A stretch of DNA of 64,000 nucleotides from Castor canadensis (GCF_047511655.1 NC_133400.1:4129001-4193000), one strand, 5' to 3'; shown: positions 27,501 to 42,000, counted from the stretch's first letter. The notes: generated by a model not told the origin, from the letters alone. Program-made: numbers and translations.

Positions 27501-29979
27501 CAGGGGCACAGGAGTGGTGACAAGTGGGAGCTCCTGCCTTGCCTGGGAGGCAGTGGCCACAATGGACCTAGCTCGAAGTATATCTTCTACTCCCAGATCC
27601 TGTAACCGCAGGCAATCGTGGGGGATAAACCTCAGTTTCCCGTTCTGTAAACTGGAGCTAAGTGTGACCCTCCCCGGGAGGTGTGTCAGGATATCTGGGG
27701 TCACATTCTGTTCCTGCTCCCCCTCCTCATCACAGCATCGGCTGACCCAGGTCCCCCCTGCTCCTTGGGTTTCTTGAAGGTCCTAGACCTGAATACTTGT
27801 CGCCTTTCCCTGTGTCATACTTAGGACATTTGCACCACCAAGTGACATCTTCCACCCCCCCACCCTGGCTCATACCTCCCTCCTCCAGCCTCCCCCAGTG
27901 CATCCATCTTCCAGCCCCTGCTCCCAACAGCAACTCACTGTGGCTGGTGCAGGTTGAATTGTGTCCCCCAAAAGATAGACCCATGTCCCAATTCCTGTAT
28001 GTGTGACTGGGATCTAATTTGGAAATAGGGTCCTTGCAGGTGTGAGCAGGTTAAGATGGGAGGTAACAGTTTATCTTGTTAGCTTGATTGGATTGAGAGG
28101 TGCCTAGGAAATTGTACAGCCCACCCTGGGGGTGTCTGTGAGGGTTTCCATAGATCATTAGCCAGGGGGGACCTTTCTATCCTGATATGGGAGGCACAAT
28201 CCCATAGGCTGGAGGCCCAGGTGGAGTAAAAGAGGAAGAGGCCAGACCAGCATAGGCCACCTCCCTCTGTTCCTCTCTCTCCCCCTCTCTCTCCTTCCTG
28301 GCCACCATTATGTGAGCTGCTCTGCTTTCCCTGCCATGTTGGACCAAACCCTCTAAAACCAGGAGCAACAATCAATCCTCCCTTAAGTTGCTCTTCTCAG
28401 GTATTTTGTCATAGCACCGAGTGACTGACTCATGAGGTCACTAGGGTGCCCACCCTAGTCCACCATGATGGGCAGAGACAGAATGTAGCCTCGGCAGCTG
28501 CCTCTGTGGTCCAGGCCCTCAGCCAGACGGACGGGAAGCCCACAGACAGAGAGGGTCAGCTGCAGGCTGGGGCCATGGCTTAAGTGGTGGAGCACCCGCC
28601 TAGCAAGTACCAGGCCCAGAGTTCAAACCCAAGGGCTGCCAAAGAGAAAAAACAAGAAAATTCCAAGTCCCGTGCACTCTTGCATTCTGCAGCATTCGCA
28701 CACGCACACACGCTCACTCACACATGTGCACATCCACACATGCATGCACATTCACACACGCACACACATGCACGCATGCAAAATCACACACACACACCCG
28801 TGACAACACGCCACCGGGGGCATGGCTCCCCCTTCAGCTGCACAGCCCCACCTTCTCTGCCCCAGGGAGGGCTGGGTGGCTGGGTGAGTGGGCGGGTGGC
28901 AGGTGCCCTTACCTGACCCCGATGGTGACCATGCTGAGCAGCGGCTTGCCCTGCATCCAGCCGACAAGCATGAGGAGGCCTGGGGAGAGAGAGAACATCC
29001 GTCTACACCGGCTCATGGTGCTCAAATCTGCCTCCTGCCTCTCCTTCCTGGGTCACACTCAGGGAAACAAGCAATGACCTCAAGAATGTGCAGTCTTTCT
29101 TTTTAAGGAAGATATTACATCCTACAAAAAACTGGTTCTACATTTCCAGGAAAGGTTCAGGTTAAAGTAAGAACTAGCTTATTCCGTTGGGCTGTTTAAA
29201 GGCGTTTACAGTCCACACCATTGTGCAATTCACTCATTCCAAACCTGTCCCCTATGCTGTGTGAAACCAGGACGGCCTTCCCCGCAGGTATCTGACATGG
29301 GAAGATGGCTACTCCTGGATGGGCAGGGGCTGCTGTCCTTCCTTTCTTTCCTCCTCCCCTCCCTCTTCTCTCCCTCCCTCCTTCTCCCCTCCTTCCCTTC
29401 CTCCTCCTCTCCCCTCCCTCCCTCCACATTGCTGGGGACAGAGCCCCCGGCCTCACACGTGGTAGGCAAGCACTCTCCCTGAGCTGCATCTCAGCCCCTG
29501 GGCCACTGTTTCTTAAATTATCTCATCCTGTTTTCCTGATTAAACTTTCCATTTTCTCCTTCACCATTCATTTGTCAAATGTTTGCTAAACACCAGGCAT
29601 TGAGCTGGGCACTAGAGACATGGGTGCTGTCACACCTGGACCCTCAGGGCAGAAGCAGCCGGAGCCACACTGGGGCCCATGGACATTCAAGAGATGCTGT
29701 TGGCAGTGCGGAAAGGTGCCAGGTGTAGCCTCAGTTTTCCTACCTGTAAAATGGGATCATGACCACACCTCCCTCAGTGAGTGCCCAAGGTTTGAGATGT
29801 GATACGTAAGGAGTGCTCAACACAGCTCCACGTCACCACCAACCCTTAAATGTTGCTACCATCAGACGCAGCAGTGAGAAGAAATGGAGGGTGTTTGGGG
29901 TGGGCGATGGCCTGGCCTCTCGATGCCCTTGGAGGCATGTCAGCTCTGTTCTGCAGAATACAGAGATGTATGCTCCATG

Positions 29980-30061
<82 letters not shown>

Positions 30062-33000
30062 GAGAGGAGTCACAATATCTGATCAGGTATAGAACTCACG
30101 AGAACTTAGATGATGCAGATTAGAGGGCCAGCTGTGTTAGAAATGGGGGATGGGACAGGGAACCCCAAACCCCATCTACCAGGAGCTTAGCTCGCCCTTG
30201 CCCTCCCTGCAGTTGGCACTGACGCAACTGGTGAGCTCACAGGGCTCACCAGGATCAGCTGTGCACATCTCTCCCCAGCCTACGCTCCAGAACATGACAT
30301 TGGTGCTTGAAGTTGGCCATGCCACCTTTCCCTAGGGAGCTTTGCTGGCTTCCCTGCAGCTCCCCTGGGCCCTGGAGGATCCTCAGAACTCAGTTTGAGA
30401 TTCTTCCTCTGCTAGAGAAGTCTTTGAAATGCTCAAAGGGGAAACTGAGTGGCCCCGGCCTTTCATGGACAGGCTGACCACAGACAGGTTGATGAACTAA
30501 ATTCCGCTTGAACGTCAGGAAGAAGGCTTGCATAGGGCCATAACCTTGCAAGACTTTGGCCTTGGAAATTTATTAGTTTGAGCAAATTTCATCTTGTGGA
30601 AAGGCCTGTTCCTACTATCTACCTTGACAATCTGCCTCGAAGCACATTTACTTAATATCTGCCCTGGGTTCTCAGTACACTGTTACAGCACAGTCCCCTC
30701 TGGCAGCCCCGAGGGTGGAAAGATTTAGTGCTGGCTGTGGATCCCATGGTCTCTGCAGCCACTCAACTTTCCATGGTGGCTCCAAGGCAAGGGCGGCCAG
30801 GCCTGTGCTCCGATAAGACATTTATAATGAACACTGATATTTTAATTCAAAAAATTCTCTGCTGATTAGACACACAAAACCAGGTAATGGGCCAAGTTTG
30901 GCCTGTGAGCCACCATCTCTGTCCCTGATGGAAAATGCAAAAGAGGCCCACGGGCAGCAAGGGCCCTCCACACGGATGCCACTAGTCCATCCGGGTCCTC
31001 TCGCCACTGACTGAGCGTGGCCTCTCAGCACAGAGCTCCACCAGCGGCGGCAGACTGGACGGGTGAGGAAAACCATTTTCCGTCATTGTTCCAGGACAGC
31101 ACAGGGAACAGGGGCGGGAAGAGGGCAGGGAGCTGTTTCAAGAGCCAATAAGCCTAGCAGTTTAGCACGCTGGGGGTCACCCCAAAACTGAGGTTGGGGA
31201 GGAACCTAGAAATGGGAGCTTTGGGGGAGGGGGACCAGGCAAATGAGACTATGACCCGCACAGCAAAGTCAGGAGCCCTGGGTCTGGTTTCCTGGCTCCT
31301 GGGCACATCTCAAGTTCATTGAAACCAGGCTGGGTGCTTCTCAGGATTTCAGGGTGCAAGGGTGAACCGACATATGGAAGGGACCCATCTGCCGGTGCCT
31401 TCATGTGCCTCCTCTGACGCCACAGCTAATCTACAACCTGGGAGGACAGCATAGCTGCTCCTTCTCTTCCTCCTCCTCCACAAAGCAGCTGTGTGATGGT
31501 GAGCAAGCTGCCTGACCTCTCTGAGCCTCAGTTTCCTTGTGCATAATCGGGTAACATTTACCTTGAAGGCCAGGTGAGGACCAGGTGGCAAAAGCTGAGC
31601 ACGTCTGACTCAGGCTGAGTGCACACGGCCAGGCAGTGCGGGAAGCTCTTCGTGTGTGTTAACTTCCTGAACTCACAGTCAACACATGGGGACCAGGCCT
31701 CCTCTCACAGAAAGAAACAGCACAGCTCAGAGACGCTGTGTAACTTGCTCAGAGCTGCGGAGTTCAAAGTGGCAGAACCAGGCATTCCCCGCTATGCTAA
31801 CTTCACCACCTCTTACAGGTTAGAAGGAAGTGGGAGGTATCTTCCACAGCTTTGGATCTGCCATTCTCTCTACCTGATTTTCCAATTGCTTCTTTTCTGT
31901 CTTGGTAAACTCCTACTCCTCCTGCAGTTAATATCCAGTTAATATTACTCAGTTAATATCACCTCCTCTCTGGAGCCTTCCAGGCTCTCCCAAACAAGAT
32001 TAACTGCTACCTGAACATTTCATAGTTGGTCAGGTGTCTCTCCCTTATTAAACTGGAGCTTTCATAAGGGCAGCAACTCTGTTTAACTCATCTTGGAGGC
32101 CCCAGAACCTAGGACAGAGTGTAACATGTCATAGGAGACTCACTAAATGTGCTGTGGTATCTAGGTGCCCATGGACTAAAAATCTGCTGTTGGAGGGGCA
32201 GCTGCTTATTCCAAGAACCTCCTGTGGCTCCCTGGTTTCAGTCAGATGTACCAGTACTTCCCTCATCACTGCACATGATATGGGTAGTGGTTTGTTGGTT
32301 TGTTCCTTTATCAATCATCCACTCGACAGATATTTATTGGGCATCTATTATGATCCAGGCATTGGCTGATCCTGAGGGCTGAGAATGACAGGCCCAGAAT
32401 TAAGGCCAGAACTGGAAAGACCAAGAAGGAACAAGCGAAGGGTCCAGGCCAGCTCCAGGGGAAGGTGAGGATTAAGACCTAAATTTAGGTCTGCAGCTTT
32501 GTGTCAGTTCTGCCTGGCATGTGGCCAAAGGCCAGAAAGCACCAACCCTGGACTGCTTAGAAGCACAGAAATATGACTGGGTGCACAGCTGAACTACATT
32601 TCCCAGCTTGCTTTGCAGTTGGACAGGTCAGGTGACTCCTTGCTGACCAATAGAAATAGGCAGAAGCGATGACTCCAATTCCTGGTGCATGCCTTAAAAA
32701 CTTCCCTCGTACGGGCTCCATGTCCTGCTTGTCCCCACTTGCTGGTGAATAGAATTACGGGCTCTGAGGACCTGGAGGCAAGTAGAGCAGTGGCATGGCA
32801 GGGACCTGGGCTCAAGCCAGCATTTGGAAGGAGCCATCCAGGAGAGCCACTGGACCACGCTCGTGGTGTGAGCGAGAACGCAGCGTTTTCTCTGTGAAGC
32901 CACTGCAGTGTGAATTGCCCACAGAACAGCGTCTCACTGCTGGGGTGTCTGATCCCAGCCCCGATGCTCACAGGTGTGAACAGTGGGACACTTGGGAGTG

Positions 33001-36000
33001 TGGCCACGGCTTCAGGATGGCCCCCTTGGCCCCCAGAACCCAGCAGGAAACCACCTTGCTCACCTATGATGCCGAAGGAGAAGAGGGTGAGCTGCTTCCC
33101 CAGCTTGTCCATGCTCTTTTGTAGAGGAGTTTTTGGCGTCTGAAACGGAAATGAAGGATCGCCTCTGCCTGGCTTTTTTCAAGACAAATCCCCCTCACCA
33201 TCCGCTAGCTTGCCCTGCGTGACTATAACACAGGCCACTTGTGCATGACAAATGCACGACCTCTTCCCTTAAAGTCTGCACGAGCTACCATTTGAAAGGC
33301 ACAGCTTGATGAACATCCTAGTAAGCATTTTAAAGTGAAAATGAATTTAAAAGGAATATTTGCGTTAGGCCTGCCCCCCTCCATCCTGGGGGCCGGCAGG
33401 GCTGAATCGCTGGTCCAGATCCCACACACGCTGCTCTTACCTCCTCTGCCTGCATCATCTTGAACACTTCCCCGAACTGAGACCTCTCTCCGGTTCCAAT
33501 CACTACTCCCTGCATTCAGGAGAGAGAGGTGTGAAACCCCAGGGCTCGAGCCGTGCTCTGGAGTCCTGGGACCCGACTCACCTGGCCTTTCCCGCACTGC
33601 ACCAGGGTCCCCATGAAGACGATGTTGCTCAGGGTGCTGAGGTCCCCGCTGTCGGGCAGGGGGCTGTCTGTTTTGCTGCATGGCTCTGCTTCTCCAGTAA
33701 AACTGGATTCATCCACCAGGAGGTCTGTGACCTGGGAGAGCACAGGGGAGATGCTGGAGGCCCCTTCTGGCTCCCAAGTGGGTTTCAGCATCACAGAATC
33801 GCACCCAGCACCCTGATGGTGCTCAACTCAGGGAGCCAGCATCAGAATCATGCTCTACTACACTGAGCCATGCAAGGTCAGGGGCACACAGAAACACCCA
33901 CAGGGACAGGGAAACCCCACACGCCCCAGGAAGGAGGTGGGAGGTGCTGAGGTTTGCTGAGTGCCTTCCATGCCAGCCCTGGCTGAGCTCTTAGTGCCTC
34001 CCCGCAGCCAACACACACCATGAAGTTACTATTATTGTCTCCATTTTACATCTGTGGAAACCGAGGCACAGAGAGGTTAAGGCCTAGCTACATAGTGGTA
34101 AACAGATTTGAGTAAAGTCTCTGGTTCCAGACTGTTCACCATTTTGCACAATCGCCTCTTGGCCACAAACCAGTTCATATCACTTGAGAGGCCTCTATGG
34201 TCACAGCCATTTCCAGAAAGGGACACATAAGGGGTCCCAGATGGGCTTTATCCCTGAGGACCTGTCATTTAAGCACATAAGACAACCTCAGGGGGAGAAA
34301 GCCAGCACCCACAAACCTGCACCTCCCACATTTCTCAGAGGTGAGTTCTCTATAACTTTAAGCTTTTTGAATTCAATAACAGTCTTTAAAAATTCACGGA
34401 GCACCTTAGGATGACGGGAGCCTCACCTGCCTAGGCAATGCCCGCCTCCTCCCGACAGACCCAAGGCACCGGGAGCGGGATGTGACCAGCAGCAGTCCAC
34501 ACTGCCAGTGCCTCTCAGGTTCTGGATGGCAAGGACTAAGAAGTCAGAGCGACTGTGGGCAGGATCTTTGAAGGTGGCTTGAGGGACATTCTGTGAACAC
34601 CTGGCTAGTCTTGCTCAAAACCACCAAGGTCACCAAAACAAAGCAAGTCAGAAACTGTCACAGTCAAGAGGAGGCTAAGGGGATGTGACCACTAAATGTC
34701 CTGTGGGGCCTGGAGAGAAAAAGGACATTAGGGGGAAACTGTGGGACTCTGGAGAGAGGGAGGACTTTGGTAACAACGCTGTATGCTGTGGATTCTTTAA
34801 CTGTGAAAGACACGGAGCGAGGTCAGATGTCTGCAGTGGAGGAGCCTGGGGGGTGGGGACCTCTGGGCCATGGTCTCTCTCTCTCTCTCTTTTTTTCTGA
34901 AATCTGAAATGTCTCTGAAACAGTGGGGCTTTTTTTGTTGTTGTTGTTGCTTGTTTGTTTTAATATGAGGAAGAGGAAAGAGAGAGAACACAGAGGTAAC
35001 TCCCTTGAGGTCAGCCAGTCAGAGGAGTAGGCTGGTGGCGATTCAGGGGAGAATCGGGTACAGGCTGGGGAGGCAGCATGGGTCCCCTGGGATGGGGCAG
35101 AAGGTCCCATCTCCAAAATATTTGCCAACTATACATCAGACAACAGACTGATAACCAGAATATACAGGGAACTTAAAAAACTATATTCTCCCAAAACTAA
35201 TGAACCAATAAAGAAATGGGCAAGTGAACTAAACAGAACTTTCTCAAAAGAAGAAATTCAAATGGCCAAAAAGCACATGAAAAAATGCTCACCATCTCTA
35301 GCAATAAAGGAAATGCAAATTAAAACCACGCTAAGATTCCACCTCACCCCTGTTAGAATAGCCACCATCAGCAACACCACCAACAACAGGTGTTGGCGAG
35401 GATGCGGGGAAAAAGGAATCCTCTTACACTGTTGGTGGGAATGTAGACTAGTACAACCACTCTGGAAAAAAATTTGGAGGCTACTTAAAAAGCTGGACAT
35501 CGATCTACCATTTGATCCAGCAATACCACTCTTGGGGATATACCCAAAAGACTGTTACTCCAGAGGCACCTGCACATCCATGTTTATTGCAGCACTATTC
35601 ACAATAGCCAAGTTATGGAAACAGCCAAGATGCCCCACCACTGACGAATGGATTAAGAAAATGTGGTATCTATACACAATGGAATTTTATGCAGCCATGA
35701 AGAAGAACGAAATGTTATCATTCGCTGGTAAATGGATGGAATTGGAGAACATCATTCTGAGTGAGGTTAGCCTGGCTCAAAAAACCAAAAATCGTATGTT
35801 CTCCCTCATATGTGGACATTAGATCAAGGGTAAACACAACAATGGGATTGGACTTTGAGCACATGATAAAAGCGAGAGCACACAAGGGAGGGGTGAGGAT
35901 AGGTAAGACACCTAAAAAACTAGCTAGCATTTGTTGCCCTTAACGCAGAGAAACTAAAGCAGATACCTTAAAAGCAACTGAGGCCAATAGGAAAAGGGGA

Positions 36001-39000
36001 CCAGGAACTAGAGAAAAGGTGAGATCAAAAAGAATTAACCTAGAAGGTAACACCCACGCACAGGAAATCAATGTGAGTCAATGCCCTGTATAGCTATCCT
36101 TATCTCAACCAGCAAAAACCCTTGTTCCTTCCTATTATTGCTTATACTCTCTCTACAACAAAATTAGAAGTAAGGGCAAAATAGTTTCTGCTGGGTATTG
36201 GGGGGGAGAGGGAGGGGGTGGAGTGGGTGGTAAGGGAGGGGGTGGGGGCAGGGGGGAGAAATGAACCAAGCCTTGTATGCACATATGAATAATAAAAGAA
36301 AAATGAAAAAAGAAAAAAAAATAATAAAATAAAAAAAAAAAAAAGAAGGTCCCATCTCCAACAGGTCAGGCACGCCTGGGAAACTGAGAACACAGGAGCG
36401 AATAGAGGGGAGAAATCTAGGGGGTGGGGATTGCAGCCCATTGAGGAGGAGGGGACCGACAGTGACCCAGAAACAAATGGACCCAAGGCTACATCCCAGG
36501 ATGACCAGATCTGGGAGGGTGGCCCTGAGGAGAGGCAGCCAGGGAGGCTGGGGAGGATGGATGGATAAGAATGAAGAGCTTAGAGATGGGGAGGGGTGAG
36601 TCCTACAGTGGGAAGAAGGTTCCAGTGGCAGGAAAGGCCTGGCCACTGCAGCCGCCTGTGTGCAGACACACCGTAGGCCACCGGAGGCAGTGATGCACCT
36701 GGCCTAGGCCAGGCCTACACACTTGGGCTGCCCTCCCCGACTGCACAGGGCCTGGCTTTCTCTACCATTGGGAAATCCTGAATTTCCTGGCCTTTTCCCT
36801 TGGGGCTCTCCCAGCAGTCACTGAGCAGTCAAGTGTATGTTCTGGTTTGTGCCTAAGAGCTGGGGGACCAGGTCTATTTTCTGCACAGTGTCCTCAGAAC
36901 CCATAGTAGCTACACAGGAAATATTTGTTGAGTGAATAAGTGATGGGGATGGAGGAGTGAGTGCAGGGTGGGGGCTCTGCTGTGGAAAAGGAGGAGAGAG
37001 GAGCTCAGAGAAGGGCCTTGGATGCGGTCTGTTGATTGATGTCCCCAAACCCCCAAAGACATCTAAGTCCTAATCCTCAGAACTTGTGAATGTGTTAACT
37101 GACACACTAGCAGACATGGCTGAGTCGAGGACCCTGAGATGGGGAGATGATCCTGGCTGACCTGGGGGCTGAGGGACTCTCAGGGTCCCTATGGTGGGCA
37201 GGAGGATCAGCGGTGCTATACCACAGCAGTGCTTCCAGCAAGGTGGGGCCACAAGCTACAGGATGCAGGCGGCTCTAGAGGCTGGGAAAGGCAAGGGAAC
37301 AGCCTGTGCCCCGAGCATCTGGAGGGAGCGCGGCCCTTGCACCCAGTGAGATGGATCTGGATTTGGATCTCAGAACAGCAAGGTCACCGAACAGCAAGCT
37401 CACACAGCTGCACTGCGTTAAGCCTCTGAGTCAGCAATGGTCTGTCACTGTGGCCATGGGGCCAGATACACTGAAGGTACCAGGCGGCCAGGAGCAGGAC
37501 GCTTGGCACAGGTGGGAAGGGGGTGGGCTCGGGAGCCAGGTGGCAGTGTGACTTCAGCTATCTGCACACGCCTGCAGGCTACCGTGTCCTTGTTTTCTAG
37601 TAAGGGAAAGACACAGTGACAGTCTGCGAAGACCATTGAGAGGTGAAGCAGGGGAATTTTTACAGCGTGGTGATCGTGGGTCTGTGACATATGTAAACAC
37701 ACATGGGGTCACATGTCACTAGGGGATAAACCTTACTGCCCGTTGTGGTCTGGAATATCTCCAGGGTATGTGACGTGCAAAGGAAGACACTGATTCTCCC
37801 CCCAGGAGGAAAGCAGGGGATGCAGAGGCTGGGTGCAGTTTCTAGACCAGTTGTTAGTGTGGGGGACTGGCGGGTGGCAGGGCTTCTGTCCTCTCAGGGA
37901 AGGACACATGTGAGCCAAAGACAGCTGGGCACAGAGCCCACACAAGTGCCTGCCTGGGGAGGGGACAATCCAGGTCCATTCCTTCCTAGGCCGCCAGAGG
38001 CTCCCGCTGGCTCCCGCCGCAGGGTCCCCACGGATGGGCTCTGACCTTCAGGACAAAGTGTTACATGGCATCCTGACAACTCCAGTTCAACCTTTTATCA
38101 TTTGAGGATGGCAGGGAAGAGAGGGCAGAGCTGCCTTCCTGGCTGGGCCAGCTCAGCCCTGGACGGAGAACCTTCTCCTGCATTCACTCTGGAAGAGAGG
38201 GTAAGGCTCGGGACCCCACACGATGCCAAGTGGCTATTATGGGCTGCCTGTTTCCATGGCTCCGTGAGTAAATCCAGTAAAGCCCTCCTGGCTCTCAGAG
38301 CCTAATCGCTGATAACGGTTTTGAATAAACAAAGCTACCGATTGTCCAATAGTCACAAAATACCAAGGGGACTCTGGAGTGCTGATGGTGTTCACACCGC
38401 ATCAATACCCAGGGCAGCGAGAAAACCGGTTCAGGTTTAATGCAGTTATCTGGGCTTTAAGAAATTGCTTCAAAGCCCTGCTATGATAACAGCTGAGATC
38501 AATCGCCAACACTGATCAGGAACGTCTGGGTGTATTACAGACTGGGGCTTATTTCGTGCTCATGGTAGCCCTGTGAAGTAGAGACAAAGGCCAGCCCCTT
38601 TTACAGAGGAGGAAATCGAGGCTCACAGAGGTGACACTTCCTGTCACACCCTGGAAGAGGCAGGGCCAGGATTTAAAATCTGGGGCTCCCTGGCTTCCAA
38701 CACCCAAGCCAGACACTGCTCTGAGCACCCGCTTCTATGAAGCCATGTAATTCTTACAACTACCCCCGGGGTTGTTTCCACCCCCACTTTACAGAGGAGG
38801 AAACTGAGGCACAGAGAGGTTAAGCAACTTGTTCAAAGTCACTGGCTCAGAATTGAGTCAGGGCTTAAAGGCAGGCTAATGCTTAGCCCCCAAGTACAAT
38901 TGGTTCTTTGCTGGCCTCTCGCTGCCCCGACAGCACTTGCAGTGGACACAGTGGACATGAGTCATTATTGGCTGCCCAGCATCCAGACCCCAGAACCTGC

Positions 39001-42000
39001 CTGAGAATATGGGGCAGGGCCACCTTTTGACAGAGCAGTGACAGTCCGTCTGGCTCTCTCTCTCTTTCAGCTTGGCTACTGACCATGGCTGCTTGTGGGA
39101 TCTGCTCCCCAGACATGGAGTCAGAGGTTGGTGCCGAGTGTGGAGAGACCCAGGAGGGAGCCTACCTTGCCCCAGGCCCTGCCACATATCTGAAGGAGAC
39201 AGTGTCTGCAGAGGGGACAGCCCACTGACCCTGCCTCTGCTTCACAGAGCAGCCAAGAATGCCAGAAATGCAGGTCCCTGATGTCAACTTCCGATCTCTG
39301 CACCTCTCAAGCCACCTGCAGATGCTACAGTCCCCAGAACATGTCAGTCAACAGGCCTGCAGCTCACCTGCACTTTGCCTTCTATCACCTCAGCCTTAGA
39401 CAATTCTTACCCATTCCTGGGATGACTCTTACAACAGATCACCCGATTGTCACACAGGCCTGGTTCTGAGGCTGCCACCCCAAGACCTCAAGGCTGGGGA
39501 CGAGCTTGCCTCGCACACGGGGTCCTCAAACCCGGCCACTGCAGAAGCTCCTCTGCCTGACATTTCTGTTTCTCTCCTCATAACAAAGTGGCCTGCTGTC
39601 ATGTCCTTCTGATGTCTATGTGACTGGTCTCGTCCCCCAGACCCACCCTGGCTTAACTGCCTACTGCAGTCTGCTGTAACCTAGAAAGCCACATGGCCAA
39701 AATTTGTTAGGCTTCCACGGTACCCCCTCATCTGTGGGGATACGCTCCAAGCTCCAGCGGAGGCCTGAAACCACAGGTGTACCCAACACCAAACCCTACG
39801 CCTGCCACATTCTACCCTACACTATGCCAGCACAAAGACTGATTTACAAACTCGGCACGGCAAGACACTGCGGCAATAAGACAGAACGATTACCACAATA
39901 CACAGTGACACAGGTTCTGTGAACACAGTCTCTCTCTTTCTCTCTCTCTCTTGAGAATCAAGACAATTACTAATACCTGTGGCCCACTGTTGGCTGTGGG
40001 TACCTCAAACCGTGGAAGGTGAGGGGACAGAAGTGGAGACAACTATCCTTAAAACAAGAACAAGCCACTTAGGAAACATGGCTTCGAGAGGCTTCGTGCT
40101 CAAACTGAGCTCGGTGGCTGACTTCGGGACTGGCTTGAGAGTGCGGGTGCGGCCACTGCACACCCCACTGCAGGGCGCGTGGGAGCACTCACCTCTGTGA
40201 GTCGGATGTCTGCGGGGATCCGGTCTCCAATGGCAAGGGCCACAATGTCACCAGGAACCAGGTCTCGGGCAAGCACATGCTGCAGCTTTCCTTCCCTTAT
40301 GCTGCGGTGGGGGAAGGAAGAGGCAGAGCCAGCATGTTGGCAACCATTTTTTTCCCCCTGGAAGTCCTGGGGTTTGAACTCAGGGCCTTGCACTTGTGGG
40401 GCAGGGACTTTACCACCTGAGCCATGCCCCATCCCTGACACCCTGTTTTTATGGACTTTGATAAATTGGAGCAAGGATAATAAAAACACTTTCCAGTTGC
40501 TGCTGAACCCTTGCCCCTTTCTGGTTTTATTATTTTATAAAGTCCTGTGTCCTAAAAGACTTCTGGGAGTGTGCAGTTTCTCGGTGTCATCCGAGTGAGA
40601 CTACCTCTCTTTACTCTGCCTGGAAACGAGTTGGGCCACAAGCTCTCTGGAAGCTTCTGGAGGCCAAGCTCAGAGCTTCTAAGGCCTCGAACGTGCCACC
40701 ATGGGGCGCAGAGCCTGGCTTGAAAGGAAATTGGGGAGGCAGGGCCTGGCCAGAGGCATGGCCTCAATGTCTGAGAAGTCACAGCCTCCTTCCTCAGGTC
40801 TGGCCATCGCCCCGGGACAATAGACACCCTTTCAGGCCCAGGTTCCAACTGCACCTGGCATCGTCCCTCAGTCTCTCCAGCCTCCTCCCTCTCTCCCTGC
40901 TCAGGCAGCCAGGGAGCTCATGACACACATCAGAGCCCAGCTCCTCTGGCTCCAAAGCTTCCAGTGGCTTCCCATGGTCTTGGAGTCAGACCCCAAGACC
41001 CTGCTAAGGTCCCTGACCTGCACGACCTGCCTCTGCCATCCCTCCTTCTTTCGCTGCCCAGGCCTTGAATACACCCAGCCTCTTCAGGTCTTGGGGTGCA
41101 TGCCAAACTTGGTGGATAGAGTAGACACCCCCTCTTCCTTGCGGATGGGATTTGATCTTGTCAGTTTCCCACCCTGCTCCCAACAGAGAGTGATCACAGC
41201 TGGCTAAGCTATCGAAGGGTTTCATCTCCTGCCAACGTCAGGCTCAGCCTTGGACATGTCACACATCCCTGGCTGTGAGAGACACCAGTGAATGTTTGCG
41301 GGTGGTTCACAAGAAAGGTTTCTTACTCCACACACATGCACATGCATGCACACAGAGAAACTCCTCTTCTTTGCACATTTGGCCACGATGCCTAGCGCCA
41401 TGGCAGCTATCTTGGGACCACAAGGGGAGCCAGCCAGAGAACAAGGCCAACAAGTGAAAGATGGCAGAGTAAAGAGGAAAAGGGACCAAGCTTTTGGTGG
41501 CATATGAATTACTCCACTGCCTCCACCTCAAGTCCCTTGCCATGACAGAGTGCGGGCTCCTTGTGCAATTGAGTTTTCTATTCACTGTAGCACCTGACTG
41601 AGACACACCTGCTGTCCCCAAGGCTGCCTCCTGCTAATCAGCTGACTTAAATGTCACCATTCCTCAGACATCAGTGCAGCCTGGTGACCATGGTCTGGAG
41701 CTGTCTCCATCTCTGAGGGTTTTGCTGTGTGTGTGGCTTTGACTTATTTTTTTTGTGGGGGGGATGGACTTGGCTCTGAAGTACTTGCCGTGTCCCAAAC
41801 TCATCCTTTTTCTCCACTTGCTCCGTGCCTGCCCCTCCCCCATGGGAACGCAAGCTTCCCGAAGCCACCGGTGTGACCTAATCACAGCTCCCCCAGCACA
41901 GCATGTAGTGGGCGCTCAATAAATATTTGACTGCACAAAGGGCAGAGGCTGCATTGTGGGACACCATGGGCCCCCAGTTGATGAAGTGACTTCAGAGATG

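Larger units (their letters stand above)
22316..28912 (-). other. ATP2C2: ATP2C2 large intron (6.6 kb), repeat-rich
   Basis: Contains an old L1 3' fragment (23130-23490), SINEs at 23501-23816, 24905-25209, 25210-25411, 26001-26198, 26522-26875 and 28565-28658, a MaLR-like segment at 27945-28440, and a CA-rich tract at 28694-28800. No extra exon was recognised. Confidence 0.8.
28980..33063 (-). other. ATP2C2: ATP2C2 intron (4.1 kb)
   Basis: Contains a pyrimidine tract (29336-29428), an ID-like tail in reverse (29430-29490), a MIR-like piece near 29715-29800 and a compound microsatellite (29983-30066). The part from 30100 to 33063 holds little that I can assign beyond MIR-like pieces near 31500-31780. 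Confidence 0.7.
33732..40192 (-). other. ATP2C2: ATP2C2 large intron (6.5 kb)
   Basis: Contains a MIR-like piece (34016-34110), a young truncated L1 (35117-36344), a MaLR-like piece (37025-37300), a transcription-factor motif cluster (38300-38500), and two more MIR-like pieces (38560-38690 and 38735-38875). Other parts are unassigned. Confidence 0.75.

Noticed and set aside
28694..28800. Possible CRISPR-like or phased repeats
   Set aside because: It is an imperfect CA-type microsatellite with no spacer structure.
35262..35822. 186-codon open frame as an independent gene
   Set aside because: It is the C-terminal end of L1 ORF2 inside a truncated insertion, not a host gene.
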